From positions 1,737,217-1,801,216 of the forward strand of contig KL647304.1 of assembly GCA_000727475.1 (NCBI GenBank): DNA of 64,000 bases, written 5' to 3'. Source of the stretch: Sarcocystis neurona. Lineage: Eukaryota; Apicomplexa; Conoidasida; Eucoccidiorida; Sarcocystidae. The notes below the pieces were generated by a model, which had not been told where the DNA came from, did not search any database, and was given only the letters and a program-made list of their open reading frames with translations. Made by a program: the position numbers and the translations under genes. Within the stretch, counting starts at the first letter, position 1; each line of letters starts with the position of its first letter. Below are positions 44,301 to 56,521 of the stretch, in pieces.

Positions 44301-46645
44301 ATGGGGCAGTGCATCTGTATACACAAATGTATATACTTATATATATGTATGTCTATAGATTGATAGATAGATAAATTTACATGTATGTGCACATCAATGT
44401 ATACACAGACGTACATATAGAGAATATAGATGTGTGTGTCTATATCTCTCTTACACGTATATATATATATGCATTTTAACGTATACAGAGATCCACACGT
44501 AGACAGTAGAGATGTGTATACCTCTATATATCTACATATATGCATATCAACATACACACACAGTCTACATCTAGACAGTCTAGATGTATGTGTGTGTGTG
44601 TGTATGTGCCTCTCTCTTTCTGTCTATATATGTTTCTATGTATATATATGTGTATAGGCACATCAGCAGATACACAGATCTACATGTAAACCGTATAGAT
44701 GTGTAGGTACATGTATATGAATGGAAGGTGGCGCAGACCCACCGCTGCAACAACTTCGATCGCTACTTGTGCGTGCCCCGGCGCATGCATGCGATCGAGA
44801 TGATAAACGGGAGAGTTGCTGCTGCAAAAAAGCCAAGCCCACGTGTTGCTGCATTTATTTTATAGTAGAGACAAGACAAAATATAATATTTATATATATA
44901 GATGTAATATGTGTTTGTGTATGTGTGTGTGCGGGTGTCTGCATGTATGCACATGCATGTGTAGGTACGTGTGTGAAGTCAAGTTTTCAATCTTCGCTTT
45001 TTGTGGCAAGTTTCCACTTCCACGAAGACCAGTTCTTCTTTTCTGGCGTCGATTCTAGTCCCGCTTCTCTTCCTCCCATATATTCCCGCGTCCTCCCGCT
45101 CCTTTTAGTCGTCTCTGGCGATTCATCTCCCGTTTTCCGTTTTGTCACGGGCCTTTCTCTCTCTTCGCTGTGTATGTGTGTCCCGTCTCCGACTTTTTAC
45201 ATCGCTCGACGCGATTCTTCTCTTTTCTTTTCCCTTCCGCGGTCTTCCCCTCCTTCCTCCTTCTCCTTCTTTTCCCGTTTTTTCCTTTTTTTCCACTTTT
45301 CCCTGCATCTACCCGTGTTTGCCCCCTTCACACGGCTACATCTCTTTTCGCCTTTCTGGCCTCTCTTCCTCCTGCGCAGCCCGGTGATTCTTTTTTTTCC
45401 TGTCTTCGTTTTCCTTCCCGTCGTCGGCTTTCACTTTTCGTCCGTTCTTCTTCGCCTTCCAGTACTTTCTCCTTCTTTCTTTTGTTTCTCTTGGGGTATT
45501 TCCTCTTCGTCCTTTTGCTTCTCTTCCTCGTATATTTTGTCTTTCTCCTCCTTATCCCCTTCGCTTGGGGTCCATTTCTGCTCCCGAATTTCTTCAAATT
45601 CCTACTCTTTCTCACCTTCTTTAAGCCTCAGCGCTGAGTATCCACAACGTGACAAATACGTGGGTTTACGTATGCGTACAAATATGTACATGTTGTTATG
45701 TGTATATGTATATAGTCCATCCATAGACAAAGAGACACAGAGAGAGATAGAAACAAAGACAAAAACATGTACACGTGTCTATTTATACAGAACTAACGGG
45801 TTTCCGTATGCATTCCAATGTAAAATAACCGACCGTCTCTGTGTGTGTGTGTGTGTGTGTGTGAATGTGTCTCCCTCTATATGTATGTATCTACATATGT
45901 ATGTGCCTGGGAATGTAAGGGCGTACACAGACATATCTATATATATACGTATTTTATACGGAACAGGGCTTTCTGTACACACCCCAACATGAAAGAAGCG
46001 TTTGTGTCTCTCTCTTTTTTCTCTCTCTCTGTATATATATATATGTATGCGTGGGGATGTAAGTGCGTATAAATAGTATGTATATATTTATATGCATGTG
46101 TCTCCGTGATGTAGCTCCCCGCGTGGTGTGTTTTCTCGAATTGAGAGAAAGAGAAAAAATGTGAAGCCGATGAAAAAGAAAGAAGAGAACTTGCACTTGC
46201 AACGGTGTTGAAGCTACGTATGCAGCGCCTGCATACGTCCCTATGTATATATGTGTATGTAGCCATACGCTACCATACAGCCATACATTTAACTGTGCAT
46301 TTTTTTTATTGTCGGACGTACGTATCTCCCTAAATTTGCATTTATACGTTCTCACGTATGTCTACAGAGAAAAAGAATCACCAGCACATCACTCTCCCTA
46401 TATATATGTATATTTATGTATATGAGGGTTTCCATGTGTGTGTGTGTGTACTAGGTAGAGGGAGAAATAAAATCTATCCGCCAATACATACTGAGAGGGC
46501 CAAGTGGGCATCCTTACATATATATATATATATTCAAGGATATATATATATATATGCAGAGAGGGCCATGCAAACATCCTTACATATATATATATATATA
46601 TACATACAGAGAGGGCCACGCAGACATCCTCACGCATATATGTAC

Positions 46646-46676
<31 letters not shown>

Positions 46677-46920
46677 TCGCTACATGTGTACATATATGCG
46701 TCTGAAGCAGATATTCGTATGACTGTGTCCTCAAGAAGAATATAAAATACATGACTTTTCATAAGAATACGTTTGTATATATCTCTGGCCAAGTATACAT
46801 GTATGTATATATATATAATTGATTTCCTGAACAGACTCTCTTCGGGTAGTCGTATTTCCCTGCGGGGCAGCAACAGCAGAGAGCCACATCCTTTTCTTCT
46901 CCTTGATGTATTGACGTGAG
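41371..46920. other. Intergenic sequence between HSP20 and DDRGK1
   Basis: Unique sequence with scattered microsatellites (44090-44660, 45690-46080, 46380-46680) and a pyrimidine-rich stretch at 45040-45640. A diverged repeat pair lies at 42778-42850 and 43430-43505. A GAGAGGGCCACGCAGACATC unit occurs three times in 46492-46640. No gene recognised. Confidence 0.55.
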
Positions 46921-47665
46921 CGGCTGTGCTGGTGCTGCTGCTCTACTGCAGTCCTCTTCTGCTACAGCATGCTTTTAGCCCGTCCGCGGCTGCTCCTGCT
47001 GCTGTTGCTGCTGCTCAGCTGTGCCTCTCGCTGCTGCTTTTCCTCCGGGCGATTGCTGCGGCAGCTCGGGCTGGAGCTGGGCGGCTGGCTCCTGCTATTT
47101 GGCCCGCTGCAGCAGCTACGCGTCTACTCCTGCTGTTCTTCTGTTGCTCACGTTGCTGCCGCTGCTCCTGCAGCACGTTTTTTGCTTCCTGCTGCGTGTC
47201 CGGCTGCTGTTGGGGCGGGGAGGGGGGCAGCAGCTTTCTAGGTCTAGCTGCAACCTGCGGTGGAATACGTTGCCTGCTACTGTTGCTGCTGCTGCTGCGC
47301 TCTCAGTGCCTTCCTTCTCTTCTCTAACCTCTCTTGCTGCTTCCTCTCGGATTCTCAGGCGGTCGTCTGCCTCTTCCTCAACCAGCAGCTACAGCCGCCA
47401 GCAGACCAACAGCAGGAGCAACCACAGCAGCAGCAGCGAAAATAACAGCGGCAACACCAATAGCAACAGCAGCCATAGCGACAACAGCAGCAGGAACAGC
47501 AACTGCAACAACAGCAACAGCAGCAGCGGCGGTCCCAACAGCAGCAGCAGCACCAGGAGGCGCAGCACGGCAACAGCAGCAGCGGCGGTCACGACAACAG
47601 CACCAGCACCAGGAAGCGGAGCAAGGCAACAGCAGCAGCAGCAATATCCACAGGAGCAGTAGTAG
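46921..47665. repeat. CTG block followed by CAG block (inverted trinucleotide repeats)
   Basis: Positions 46930-47345 are CTG-rich and 47385-47665 are CAG-rich on the same strand, giving a large imperfect inverted repeat about 340 bp upstream of the DDRGK1 start. Leu/Cys and Gln/Asn/Ser frames here are repeat-driven. Confidence 0.85.
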
Positions 47666-48002
47666 CAGTGTCCGCGAGGTAGTAACAGGGGAAGTAAAAA
47701 TCTTCCGCGTGGTCCAGGAGGCAGGACGCTAGGAGCAGGAGAATGGGAGAGCAACAGAGAAGAAGCAGCAGCAGCAGGTTGTAGAAGTGAAGAAAAACAG
47801 AGAGATGGCACTGTGGGGTCTGCGGCCGCATTCGTCTTCGTATCGATCGCGCGGCTGCTGCTGCTGCAGCGCTCTTTCTCTGGTCCTCTGCGTGTCTAGC
47901 GGGTTACTGCTGCGGTGGCAAGCAGGCCCACAGCATGGCTGCAGCGAGCCGCAGCAGCTTTCCTGCTGCTCCCTCTCCTCCGCGTGGCGCTTTGCCGCTG
48001 GG

Positions 48003-48379
48003 ATGACGGCAGCCACAGCAGCACCGGCGTCCCTCCCTCCCACCCCACAGCAGCAGCAGAGACAGCAGCAGGGGCGGAAGCGTCGGCGCCAGCAGCAGGA
48101 GGAAACGAGGAAAGAAAGCAGCGATAAAAACGCACTGGGGCAGCTGCTGCTTGCTGCTGCTGTCTTGTGCGTCCTGCTGACGGCGGCAACATATCTTTAT
48201 CGCAAACTCTACGACTCAGAGGCCCGTATTTCTTCCTCCGCCCGTCCTGCTGCCTTTTCTTCTTCTCCAGCAGCAGCAGGCCGTGCAGCAGCCGCACTGC
48301 CAGGCAGAAATAGGCCCGTTGCTGCTGCTCCTGCTGCTCCTGTTCACCAGGGAGGCATGCCTTCCCCTCCGGAGCTTCA
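48003..48379 (+). CDS. DDRGK1: DDRGK1 exon 1 (membrane anchor)
   Basis: Encodes MTAATAAPASLPPTPQQQQR, a basic Gln/Arg stretch, the hydrophobic helix LGQLLLAAAVLCVLLTAATY and an Ala/Pro-rich tail. The donor GTGCGT at 48380 leaves two bases, which pair with the one-base phase of exon 2. Assignment to this gene rests on phase, order and the expected N-terminal anchor. Confidence 0.65.
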
Positions 48380-51300
48380 GTGCGTCGTCACACAAATCGC
48401 TCTCTTCATCCCCAAAATTACACATAATATGTATATTATATGTAATTTAATATATCTCCTTCTCTCACATCAATATGCATGCAAACGTATATATATATGT
48501 TAGGATCTTCCACCTACATATCTGTTCCTCAACATTAGATTGACACGTCTATACATATATATATGTATATGTGTAGATATTTGTACTTACATGCTCCACC
48601 TACGTAACGATTCTATTTTGACGTAAAATATATATATAAATACTTGCATGTAAATTCTCCACTTACGGATCTGTTCCTCAACTATATATATATATATACT
48701 GTACGTAAGTATCTTTCTCTCTCAACGTCAAACAAATTACTACATATATATAGAGAGAGAGATAGAGAGGTATATATTTATACTTATGTACTCGACGTGA
48801 ATATCCGTCTCTCGTCTGTAAGCTATACACATACATACATACATATACTTACATACATATACGTACATACATACGCATACATATATATACATTCATATGT
48901 ATGCATTCATACATATACAAACAAACATGTACACACATGCGTACCTACATATACATATACATACATATACATACATACACGTACATATACATACATATAC
49001 ATACATATACATACATATTCATACATATACATACATATACATATATATACACATATATACATATATATACACATATATACATATATATACATACATATAC
49101 ATACATATACATATATATACACATATATACATACATATACATACATATACATACATAGATATACGTACGTACACACATATACATACATATACATATACAC
49201 ATACATACATATACGTCTATGTTTCCATATCTGCATGCATATACATACGTCCATATACGGATACATATATGTGTACATTTTTACATTCGTATTTCCATAA
49301 TCTGTACGTAAATATTTTGTGTCCTAAATTCATAAAAGATAAATATACATGTATATACATATACGCACACATACACACATATATATATATATGTATGTAT
49401 ATGTATGTATATGTGTATATAAGGAAGTGACTATAGTTGTGGGCATCTGTCTGCATAATTACGAGACCCACATATATAAACTTTCTTTCTTTCTTTCTTC
49501 TGGCTTTTCCCCCTCTTTTCCTCCCTATTTTCCCTTCCGTCTTCCTTTCTCTCCCTTTCTCTCCTTGTCTGTTTGTCTCTCACTTCTTCCTTCCCCTCCC
49601 TCTTTCCCTTTCTTTCCCTTTCTTTCTTCTTTCTCTCTTTCTGGCTTTTCTCCTCTTTTCCTCCCCCTTTTCCCCTCCATCTTCCCCTCTCTTCTTCCTC
49701 TCTCCCCTTTTCCTTTCTCTCTGTCTCCCTTTCTGTCTGTCTCCTCCTCTCTCTTTCTCTTCTTCTCCCTCTCTTTCCCTCCCCCCCTTTCCCTCTTGTT
49801 CTCCCCTTCTTCCTTCCTTCCCTCTCTCTCTTTCTCTCTTTCTCTCTTTTCCCTCCCCCCTTTCCCTCCTTTTCTGTCTCTCCTTCCCTCTCCTTCCCTC
49901 TCCTTCCCTCTCTTCTCTCTCTCTCTCTTTCTCTTTCCCCCTTTTCCTCCCTCTTCCCCTCTCTCCCCCTTCCTCTCTGTCTCTCTGTCTCTCCTTCCCT
50001 TCCCCTCTTTCCTTCTTCCCCTCTTCCCTTCTTCCCCTCTCTTCTTTTCTCTCTCTCTCTTCCTTTCCCGCTCTCTGTTTTTCTCCCTTTCTCTCCTCCC
50101 CTCTCTCTGTCTCTTTCTCTCTCTCCTCTCCTTCTCTCCTTCTCTCCTTCTCTCTCTCTTCTCTCATTCTCCTTCCCTTTCTTCCCCTCTCCCTTTCCTT
50201 CTCCTTCCCTGTCTCTCCCTCTTCCATTCTTCCCCTCCCTTCCCCTCTCTCTTCCAATCTCCCTTCCTCTCTCCCTTTCTCTTCCTCTCTTTTTCTCCCT
50301 CTCCTTCCCTTTCCCTCTTCTTCTTCCCTCTTTCTGTCTTTCCCCCGTTCCTTTCTCTCTGTCTTCTCTCCCCTCTCTTCCTCCTCCCTTTCTTCCTCCT
50401 CCCTTTCCTCCTCTCCCTCTTTCTCTTCCCCTCTCTCTATTTCCCTCTCTCTGTTTCTCTTCCCCTCTCCCTTTCCCTCTCTTCCCCTCTCCCTCTCCCT
50501 CTCTTCCCCTCTCCCCTTCCCTCTCTTCCCCTCTCCCTTTCCCTCTCTTCCCCTTTCCTTCTCCCACATATATTTGCGTCTACCATATATGCGCATGCAT
50601 GGGACACACAGACACAGACACAACTCTGCTGCGGCCCTTTTTCTTCTTTCTTCTCCCTTTCCCTCTCTCTTTCCCTCTCCTTTTTCTCCTTCTATAGAGG
50701 GCGCCTCAGATGCTTCTCTTAGCAACAAATCTGCCCTCCTCTCTGCCCTTCCGTTCTCGAAAAACACACTCTCTGTTGAAAAGGAAATTCTCCCCCTTTA
50801 ATTACTTCTGCGCTTGCCTTCTCCCTGCCCCCGTTGGAGGGCCAAACAGCCTGCGCGCGGCGTGCTCCTCCTCCTCCTCCTCCACGCCGCTGTCCAACGC
50901 GTTCCGGTGGTGTACGTACACCCCGCCCACGCCGTCATTCTTCCCCTGCGCTCTCCATGCATCGCAGACCCAACGCCTTCTCTCTCTTTCTCGTCTGTGT
51001 ATGTAGAGAGAGGCACATATATATGTGTGTGTAGGTATATTATCTATCTGTATATAGTAAGAGACATCTTCTTCTGAAGATGGCACACGTGTGTGTATAG
51101 GGGAGGCCCATGTACGTGTATAGGTTGGCAGACTTGTAATAGAGTGTGTCGACCCGCTGCTCTTCTACTGCTCTCCCCCAGCATGGACGACTGCTGCTGC
51201 TGCCGCCTCATCAGCTGCTGCGTCGTAACCTGCTGCTGCTGTGTTGTGAACTCCTGCTGTGGTGTCAGCTGCTGCTGCTGCGTCGTCGTCAACTGCTGCT

Positions 51301-54300
51301 GCAGCGCGGCTCGTCCTGCGACTGGCTGCTCTCCAGGTGCTGGGAGGCTGTCGTTGCTTTTTCCTGCTGGGTGGAGCACGTTGATGTTGCTGCTGTTCTT
51401 CCGCCGGTGTTTGCAGAGACGAGACGACGCTGCTAAGGTGGAGACGCGCGCGCGGCCGTGCGGCCCTCGCGCGAGTTTTAACAGGCGCAGGCGAAGAAGG
51501 AGAACCTGCCTTTCCTTCTGCAGGTCCCCCAGCCGTCTCAGCGGCAGCTGCAGCAGCGGCAGCAGGAGGAAGAGGGGGAGAAAGAACCTCAGAAGCAGAC
51601 AGAGAACTAACTGCGCGACAACAACGGCGACTTGATCGCGAGGCGCTTCGCGAGCAGCGCAGGGCGCACGCGCAGCAGCAGCTGCAGCAGCAACAGCAGC
51701 AACAGCAGCAGCAACAGCAGCAGCAACAGCAGTGGGTGGCGGGGAGGGGTCGAGCCTCGGCCTATCGAGAGCTGCTATACCGGCAGCTGCAGCAACGGCG
51801 TGAAGAGGAACGTAGACGTGCTGCAGCAGAGCGCGAGCAGCAGGACAAGCAAAGGCAGCTTCACGACGAACAGCAATATCAACAGTGGAAGGTACTGCAT
51901 GTACCTATACATATGCATGTGTCTGTATACGTGTACATATATGTATGTTTGTAGGAACCCGTAGGAGTCATCTTTTTACGCGATATGTATCGACGTATTC
52001 CCCCTTCGGATTGTTCATCTCTTCTTTCCGTCATCCTCCGTCTCTCTACGTCCCTCGCCGCGTGGATATGTGTAGTACAGGGTGGGGTGTGTGTGTGGAC
52101 GTGCAGAGGAAGGCCTCCACAAATCTCCACGTGACCCTCGCGATGGCAGGTGGTTGACTTTTCTCTTTTTCCGTCGGTTTTCCTCTTTCTCTCTCTATCT
52201 GTCTTTCTCTGTCCTCCTCTTTTTGTCTGTCTATCTCTTTTGCTCCGAACACGAGGTATATACCAAGTCGTATATGCTTGTACCTGTATACGTATATGTG
52301 TATATCTCTCTTTTTCTCCCTCCCTTCTCCCTTCCTCTATCTTCCCCTCTTTTTCTCTCTTTGTGTCAAGTTGTTTATGTTTCTGTATGTATACGTGCGT
52401 ATATGCGTTTCTCTCGCTTTTTCCCTTTTTATGTCTTTCCTTCTCTTTCTCTCGTTTTTCTCTATTTCTGTCTCCCTCTCTCTGTGCGATTTCATAAATA
52501 TATCAATATACACATACGGAAAGTTCTTTGCCTACGTTGACGCCTGGTATCTGTAGAACTTTGATACTACTTTTATCCGTCGTTTCTTAGCGTCCGCGTG
52601 CAGCAGACCGCTGAATTTCACACCTGCTGCGTCCCACCGGCGTTCTGCGAGAAATTTCTTCTCCTGTAGGGGAGGAGTGTATGACACATGAAAGCCGCGT
52701 TTGCCTTCGCGTTTCTCTTCCTTTTCCTATCTCTCGCTCTCTGGCACATTTTCTCTCTCCGTCTCTCCCTTTCCGTGTTCCTTTCTCTTCTGCCTTTCTT
52801 TTCTCTTTTTTTCCCCTCTTTTTTCTCTTGCTTTCTCTCTCGCATTCTCTCTCTTTCTTGGACTTCCGTCCTTCTCCCGTTTTCTCATTTTCTCGCTGCT
52901 CATGTTGACTGGCGTGTCCGGGATTGTTGGCGCTGTTAAAAAAGTGTAAATTTGCGGGTGGATACGCATTGACGTGCAAGTTCTTGGCCAGGTGTTTTTC
53001 TTCCATAGACGCCTATATACATACATACGTCTGTCCACAGCTACACTTGTATACGTATATGCACCTTCATGTGTATATACACATATATATATGTGTATAA
53101 GTTCATGTGTATATAGGTATACAAATAGATATATGTATAGACGTTCACGTATGTATATATGCATATAGATATATGTATACATGGATGTACGCATACCTAC
53201 ATACATATATGCGTGTGAAGAGCGAGCGAGCGCATGAGAGAAGCAGAGAGATGCAGATATGCAGATATTTAAAATGCCTTCCCAAGTCTGCTGCTCTGGC
53301 TGGTGGCAGCACACATATCTGCGTGAAAACGCGCAGGTATTATTTTTCTTGAAGAAGCGGCAGTTCTGTCGTCAACTTCTGTTCGCCGTTGCCGGGCAGG
53401 CAGCCCTTGAAGATGTCGATAATATCATCTCTGCACGTCTCTGTGTGTCTGTACACTCACCGAGACGGAGACGTGACGCCTCGAGGACGCCCCTGCGTGT
53501 GGAGTGTACGTACACCCCAATTTCGGGTTGCTGAGCTGCTGTAACTGCGGTGTACGTACACCTCAAGCTCGGGTCCCAGAGCAACTGTAACTGTAGGCGA
53601 ACACGCATTTCCCACGTCTTTCTCCCTCTCCTCTCTGTCTCTGTATATACGTGTGTGGGTGTAGCTCGGTGTACTCGGACACGTCCTTTCTGCCGCAGCT
53701 GTCTGACTTCTGAGGTGTATGTACACCCGACGAAGAGGTGTACGTTTGATCATTTGGAGTGTACGTGTGTGTACGTGAACGCTTGGGTGTCGCTGGTGCA
53801 CGACGTGCCGGTGTAGTGGACGGTTGGAGTATACGTACACCCGAGGGTGATGCAGCAGCAGCGAGTGGTGTGGGGCGAGGACGCATGCTTTGCAGCAGAA
53901 GATCGAAGTGCAGGCAGAAGGCGAAGGCGCGGAGTGGGCAAATGAAGCGAAGAAGGAGGAGGAGAAAGAACAGCAGCAGCTACTGCAGCGTTTTATATCT
54001 TTCGTACAGAAAAAGAAGGTTGTCCAGATAGATGAACTCGCAGCTGAGTTCTCTCTCTCTTCTGCGAAGGTAATTATTACTACCTCTCCCAGCAGTGGCA
54101 CCAACACCACTGCCTCCAGCAGCAGGAGCCACACGTCTACACATGCTCCACCGCGATGCGCCTAGACTTCGACGTGGATGTATAGAACCGCTACATGTGT
54201 ACCTATACATATATACATATATATATATATATATGTATGTATATACGTATATGCATGTGTATGTGTATATCTCTCTCTGTATATATATCTATATATGAAT

Positions 54301-54993
54301 AAGTATTTGTGTGTATGACTCTGTCTCTCTGTCATGCTCTCTCTTTCTCTTCCTCTCTCTCTATATATATGTAAGTGTATGTGTACCTGTGTGTACGCCT
54401 CTCTCTCTATCTATATATCCATATATATATATACATACATATATGTATCTATGTGTATGTGTATGTCTCTCTCTCTGTGTGTATATATATATATATATGT
54501 GAATCTGTATGTATGGGTGTATCGCTCTCTGTATCTTGCTCTCTCTTTCTGTTTCTGTATATTAATATATAAATATATGTATATGTAAGTGTGTGTGTAC
54601 CTGTGTATACGCCTCTTTCTCTCTATATGCATATACGCGTATATACGTATATATATGTGTGTGTGTGTATCTATTTCTCTTCCTGTTCTATACATACCTG
54701 TTCGAGTGTGTGTATACATGTGTCGGCGCATGCTTGGACTCATTTGTAGATTTATCGTCTGCAGTTTCTTCCACTTCAAGTCGAGGAACGGAACAGCAGC
54801 AGCAGCAGCAAGAAAACAGAACAGCAGCAGCAGCAGAACAGAAGCAGCACGAGCAAGGGTAGAGCAGCAAGAGCAGCAGGACAGCAGCAGCAACAGAACA
54901 CCAGCACGTGCGTCCCTCTCCACGCCGTGCCTCCACGTCCACACGCATATATATATATGTGTATATGGACAAGTTTTCACACGAAATAGTGTG

Positions 54994-55029
<36 letters not shown>

Positions 55030-56057
55030 CATATGTATGTACAAGCTTTTAGACGTGGTAGTGTGCTCGCATATATACACGTATATGTATATATATATAT
55101 GTATGTGTCTCATTTTTTGTTATTCTCTCTCTGTCTCTGTGTTTCACTCTGTCTCTCTTTCTCTTCCCATGTGTATGTCTTGTGTATATATCGTAACAAA
55201 CAAAAGGCTGAGATGCTGACTTCTGCAGATGTACACATAACTGCCTACACATATATATATATTTCTATCTGTCTCTATCCTTCTCTTTCTCTAAGCATGT
55301 GTGTGTGTGTGACAGTCTCTGCGTGGATGTGTCTCTTTGTATAGAGTTGTCTGCGTGTGTATATCGATTCTCCCTCTTCTGTCTCTCTATATGTTTGCCT
55401 GTATATCTACCTGTCTCACGCTCTGTCAGAGATGCATGTCTTTCTGTCTTTCTCTGTCTCTGTCTCTTCCTGTGTGTACATCTTTTATATCTGCCTTCCT
55501 CCGTCTCCGTCTCTCTCTTCTCTCCGTCCCGTCCGTCTCCCGTTTTCTTCTCCTCCTTCTTCTCTGTTTGTTTGTGTGCGGGTGCGAGCGTGTGACCGAG
55601 TTTTTTTTCTTCACATGGACGTGTGTGTGTCGGTCGGCTGCGTCGCCGTCTCCGCGTATATCTGAAGTCGGTAGAAGAAATGGCCGAAGCAGCACAAGAG
55701 CGACGAAGAAGCGCTGCGACGGTTGGCTGCTGCTGCTGCTGCAGGAGGCGGCGCAGCGCCTGCGAGCGCTTGAGGACGCAGACCGGCTGCATGGGGTCTT
55801 TCTAGACGATGGAAGATATATTTTTCTGAGCGACAAGGAGATTTCGTCTGTCGCAGGTTTCCTCGAGGAGAAAGGAAGAGTCAACATTGAGAAAGATTTG
55901 CTGCCCGCGTGCAACCGGATGATTTGTCTGCAGCCTTCTTCTGTTCAGGTACCGCCTCCTACACGTGCGCGTCTCTCCCCTTCTGCTGCCCGCGCCTTGA
56001 GAAAAAAGAAGAATCTGTTCATGTATGTCAGCCCCGGTCTCTTCGTGGAACACATAC

Positions 56058-56090
<33 letters not shown>

Positions 56091-56489
56091 NNNNNNNNNN
56101 NNNNNNNNNNNNNNNNNNNNNNNNNNNNNNNNNNNNNNNNNNNNNNNNNNNNNNNNNNNNNNNNNNNNNNNNNNNNNNNNNNNNNNNNNNNNNNNNNNNN
56201 NNNNNNNNNNNNNNNNNNNNNNNNNNNNNNNNNNNNNNNNNNNNNNNNNNNNNNNNNNNNNNNNNNNNNNNNNNNNNNNNNNNNNNNNNNNNNNNNNNNN
56301 NNNNNNNNNNNNNNNNNNNNNNNNNNNNNNNNNNNNNNNNNNNNNNNNNNNNNNNNNNNNNNNNNNNNNNNNNNNNNNNNNNNNNNNNNNNNNNNNNNNN
56401 NNNNNNNNNNNNNNNNNNNNNNNNNNNNNNNNNNNNNNNNNNNNNNNNNNNNNNNNNNNNNNNNNNNNNNNNNNNNNNNNNNNNNNNNN

Positions 56490-56521
<32 letters not shown>

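Larger units (their letters stand above)
48380..51416 (+). other. DDRGK1 intron 1
   Basis: A 3037-bp intron with TA/CA microsatellite at 48540-49420, polypyrimidine tract at 49485-50570, a palindrome copy at 50909-50922, and a CTG block at 51184-51310 before the acceptor. Confidence 0.75.

Noticed and set aside
49349..50801. Frames of 370-460 codons on both strands
   Set aside because: All are products of the polypyrimidine tract: Ser/Leu/Phe/Pro on one strand, Glu/Arg/Lys/Gly on the other.
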